From: Osedax fenrisi
Taxonomy: Eukaryota; Annelida; Polychaeta; Sabellida; Siboglinidae
Reading direction: 5' to 3'
NCBI GenBank assembly: GCA_964019155.1
Contig: OZ025243.1
Location: forward strand, 8,546,365-8,610,364
Length of the DNA stretch: 64,000 nt
Shown here piece after piece: positions 61,233 through 64,000 of this stretch; the first letter of the stretch is position 1; the number at the start of each line of letters is the position of its first letter. The notes under the pieces were generated by a model, which made no database searches, was not told where the DNA came from, and saw nothing but the letters and a program-made list of their open reading frames with translations. The translations under genes and the position numbers were made by a program.

Positions 61233-64000
61233 TGTAGTTATGCTGGTAGAGAGATTAGTTAGGCCTTACATATCACTAGGTAATAGATAATGCTGGTAGT
61301 TATGCTACTAGAGAGCTTAGTTAGGCCTTACCTATCACTAGGTAATAGATAATGCTGGTAGTTAAGCTACTAGAGAGCTTAGTTAGGCCTTACATATCAC
61401 TAGGTAATAGATAATGCTGGTAGTTAAGCTACTAGAGAGCTTAGTTAGGCCTTACCTATCACTAGGTAATAGATAATGCTGGTAGTTATGCTACTAGAGA
61501 GATTAGTTAGGCCTTACATATCACTAGGTAATAGATAATGCTGGTAGTTATGCTGGTAGAGAGATTAGTTAGGCCTTACATATCACTAGGTAATAGATAA
61601 TGCTGGTAGTTATGCTACTAGAGAGATTAGTTAGGCCTTACATATCACTAGGTAATAGATAATGCTGGTAGTTATGCTACTAGAGAGCTTAGTTAGGCCT
61701 TACATATCACTAGGTAATAGATAATGCTGGTAGTTATGCTACTAGAGAGCTTAGTTACAGGCCTTACATATCACTAGGTAATAGATAATGCTGGTAGTTA
61801 TGCTGGTAGAGAGCTTAGTTAGGCCTTACATATCACTAGGTAATAGATAATGCTGGTAGTTATGCTACTAGAGAGATTAGTTAGGCCTTACATATCACTA
61901 GGTAATAGATAATGCTGGTAGTTATGCTGGTAGAGAGATTAGTTAGGCCTTACATATCACTAGGTAATAGATAATGCTGGTAGTTAAGCTAATAGAGAGC
62001 TTAGTTAGGCCTTACATATCACTAGGTAATAGATAATGCTGGTAGTTATGCTACTAGAGAGCTTAGTTAAGCCTTACCTATCACTAGGTAATAGATAATG
62101 CTGGTAGTTATGCTACTAGAGAGCTTAGTTAGGCCTTACCTATCACTAGGTAATAGATAATGCTGGTAGTTAAGCTACTAGAGAGCTTAGTTAGGCCTTA
62201 CATATCACTAGGTAATAGATAATGCTGGTAGTTATGCTACTAGAGAGCTTAGTTAAGCCTTACCTATCACTAGGTAATAGATAATGCTGGTAGTTATGCT
62301 ACTAGATAGCTTAGTTAGGCCTTACCTATCACTAGGTAATAGATAATGCTGGTAGTTAAGCTACTAGAGAGCTTAGTTAAGCCTTACCTATCACTAGGTA
62401 ATAGATAATGCTGGTAGTTATGCTACTAGAGAGCTTAGTTAGGCCTTACCTATCACTAGGTAATAGATAATGCTGGTAGTTAAGCTACTAGAGAGCTTAG
62501 TTAGGCCTTACATATCACTAGGTAATAGATAATGCTGGTAGTTAAGCTACTAGAGAGCTTAGTTAGGCCTTACATATCACTAGGTAATAGATAATGCTGG
62601 TAGTTAAGCTACTAGAGAGCTTAGTTAGGCCTTACCTATCACTAGGTAATAGATAATGCTGGTAGTTATGCTACTAGAGAGCTTAGTTAGGCCTTACATA
62701 TCACTAGGTAATAGATAATGCTGGTAGTTATGCTACTAGAGAGCTTAGTTAGGCCTTACATATCACTAGGTAATAGATAATGCTGGTAGTTATGCTACTA
62801 GAGAGCTTAGTTACAGGCCTTACATATCACTAGGTAATAGATAATGCTGGTAGTTAAGCTACTAGAGAGATTAGTTAGGCCTTACCTATCACTAGGTAAT
62901 AGATAATGCTGGTAGTTATGCTGGTAGAGAGATTAGTTAGGCCTTACATATCACTAGGTAATAGATAATGCTGGTAGTTATGCTACTAGAGAGCTTAGTT
63001 AGGCCTTACATATCACTAGGTAATAGATAATGCTGGTAGTTAAGCTACTAGAGAGCTTAGTTAGGCCTTACATATCACTAGGTAATAGATAATGCTGGTA
63101 GTTATGCTACTAGAGAGCTTAGTTAAGCCTTACCTATCACTAGGTAATAGATAATGCTGGTAGTTATGCTACTAGAGAGCTTAGTTAGGCCTTACCTATC
63201 ACTAGGTAATAGATAATGCTGGTAGTTAAGCTACTAGAGAGCTTAGTTAGGCCTTACATATCACTAGGTAATAGATAATGCTGGTAGTTAAGCTACTAGA
63301 GAGCTTAGTTAGGCCTTACATATCACTAGGTAATAGATAATGCTGGTAGTTATGCTACTAGAGAGCTTAGTTAAGCCTTACCTATCACTAGGTAATAGAT
63401 AATGCTGGTAGTTATGCTGGTAGAGAGCTTAGTTAGGCCTTACATATCACTAGGTAATAGATAATGCTGGTAGTTATGCTACTAGAGAGCTTAGTTAGGC
63501 CTTACATATCACTAGGTAATAGATAATGCTGGTAGTTATGCTACTAGAGAGATTAGTTAGGCCTTACATATCACTAGGTAATAGATAATGCTGGTAGTTA
63601 TGCTACTAGAGAGCTTAGTTAGGCCTTACATATCACTAGGTAATAGATAATGCTGGTAGTTAAGCTACTAGAGAGCTTAGTTAGGCCTTACATATCACTA
63701 GGTAATAGATAATGCTGGTAGTTATGCTACTAGAGAGCTTAGTTAGGCCTTACCTATCACTAGGTAATAGATAATGCTGGTAGTTATGCTGGTAGAGAGC
63801 TTAGTTAGGCCTTACATATCACTAGGTAATATATAATGCTGGTAGTTATGCTACTAGAGAGCTTAGTTAGGCCTTACATATCACTAGGTAATAGATAATG
63901 CTGGTAGTTATGCTACTAGAGAGCTTAGTTAGGCCTTACATATCACTAGGTAATAGATAATGCTGGTAGTTATGCTACTAGAGAGCTTAGTTAGGCCTTA

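Larger units (their letters stand above)
25970..64000. repeat. 62-bp satellite array, about 610 copies, within a dynein intron
   Basis: Continuous head-to-tail copies of a 62-bp unit (containing TAGGCCTTACATATCACTAG), about 37 percent G/C, from 36 bp before the dynein AAA4 exon to the window end. A common length variant is 64 bp (TTACAGGCC for TTAGGCC). Units differ at a handful of fixed positions: TTATGCT/TTAAGCT, ACTAG/GGTAG, GAGCTTAG/GAGATTAG, ACATATC/ACCTATC, and TTAGGCC/TTAAGCC/TTAGTCC. No unique insert interrupts it. Stop codons occur in all frames, so it is non-coding. The other end is not in the window; the array is at least 38.0 kb. Confidence 0.98.

Noticed and set aside
25970..64000. 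CRISPR-like array
   Set aside because: The repeat is continuous with no unique spacers, the host is eukaryotic and there are no cas genes. It is a satellite.
25970..64000. Centromere or telomere satellite
   Set aside because: Nothing in the window shows centromere function or a telomere motif. It remains possible, but the placement inside a gene is the better-supported description.
25970..64000. Branch-point-like CTAAC in every satellite unit (transcript sense) acting in splicing
   Set aside because: The motif is short and no pyrimidine tract follows, so it is expected by chance in a 62-bp unit repeated 610 times.

Overview
The window looks like AT-rich nuclear DNA of an animal, probably an invertebrate; I cannot name the species. 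The evidence is two conserved eukaryotic genes split by many spliceosomal introns (57 bp to more than 38 kb), a decayed CR1/L2-type non-LTR retrotransposon of the kind common in animals, and polyadenylation signals. There are no bacterial operons, no tRNA or rRNA genes that I can see, and no CRISPR array. Exon boundaries below were read by hand from GT/GC...AG sites, unbroken reading phase and remembered conservation of the families. All exon phases add up in both genes.

Layout. 1-1944 (minus strand): 3' half of a broken CR1/L2-like element. 2005-2936: AT-rich spacer. 2937-8294 (plus strand): complete TCP1/CCT1 gene, 8 exons, 549 residues. 8519-25933 (minus strand): the 3' 35 exons of a cytoplasmic dynein 1 heavy chain gene, 1,756 residues from the AAA4 P-loop to the C terminus, converging tail to tail on TCP1. 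25934-64000: one dynein intron that is almost wholly a 62-bp satellite of about 610 copies. It runs off the window, so the exons for the first roughly 2,900 residues of dynein are not visible.

The most unusual signal is the relation between tandem repeats and dynein splice sites. At least eight dynein introns carry a tandem array at or within a few tens of bases of a splice site. In one of them (18501-19550) the 31-bp unit contains the 3' splice site itself plus about 14 bases of exon edge, giving some 34 decoy acceptors in a row. One intron that abuts such a repeat uses a GC donor instead of GT. The 62-bp satellite shows multi-kilobase higher-order duplications (offsets 5,468, 3,790 and 5,480 bp), a sign of recent growth. 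Two introns also hold short TTAA-flanked elements with terminal inverted repeats.

How the genes work together. TCP1 is a subunit of the CCT chaperonin, which folds tubulin and actin; dynein is the minus-end microtubule motor. Their 3' ends lie 224 bp apart (stop to stop) with polyadenylation signals 27 bp apart, so the transcripts probably meet or overlap at their tails. No previously undescribed enzyme or defence system was found; the novelty here lies in repeat architecture inside an essential gene.
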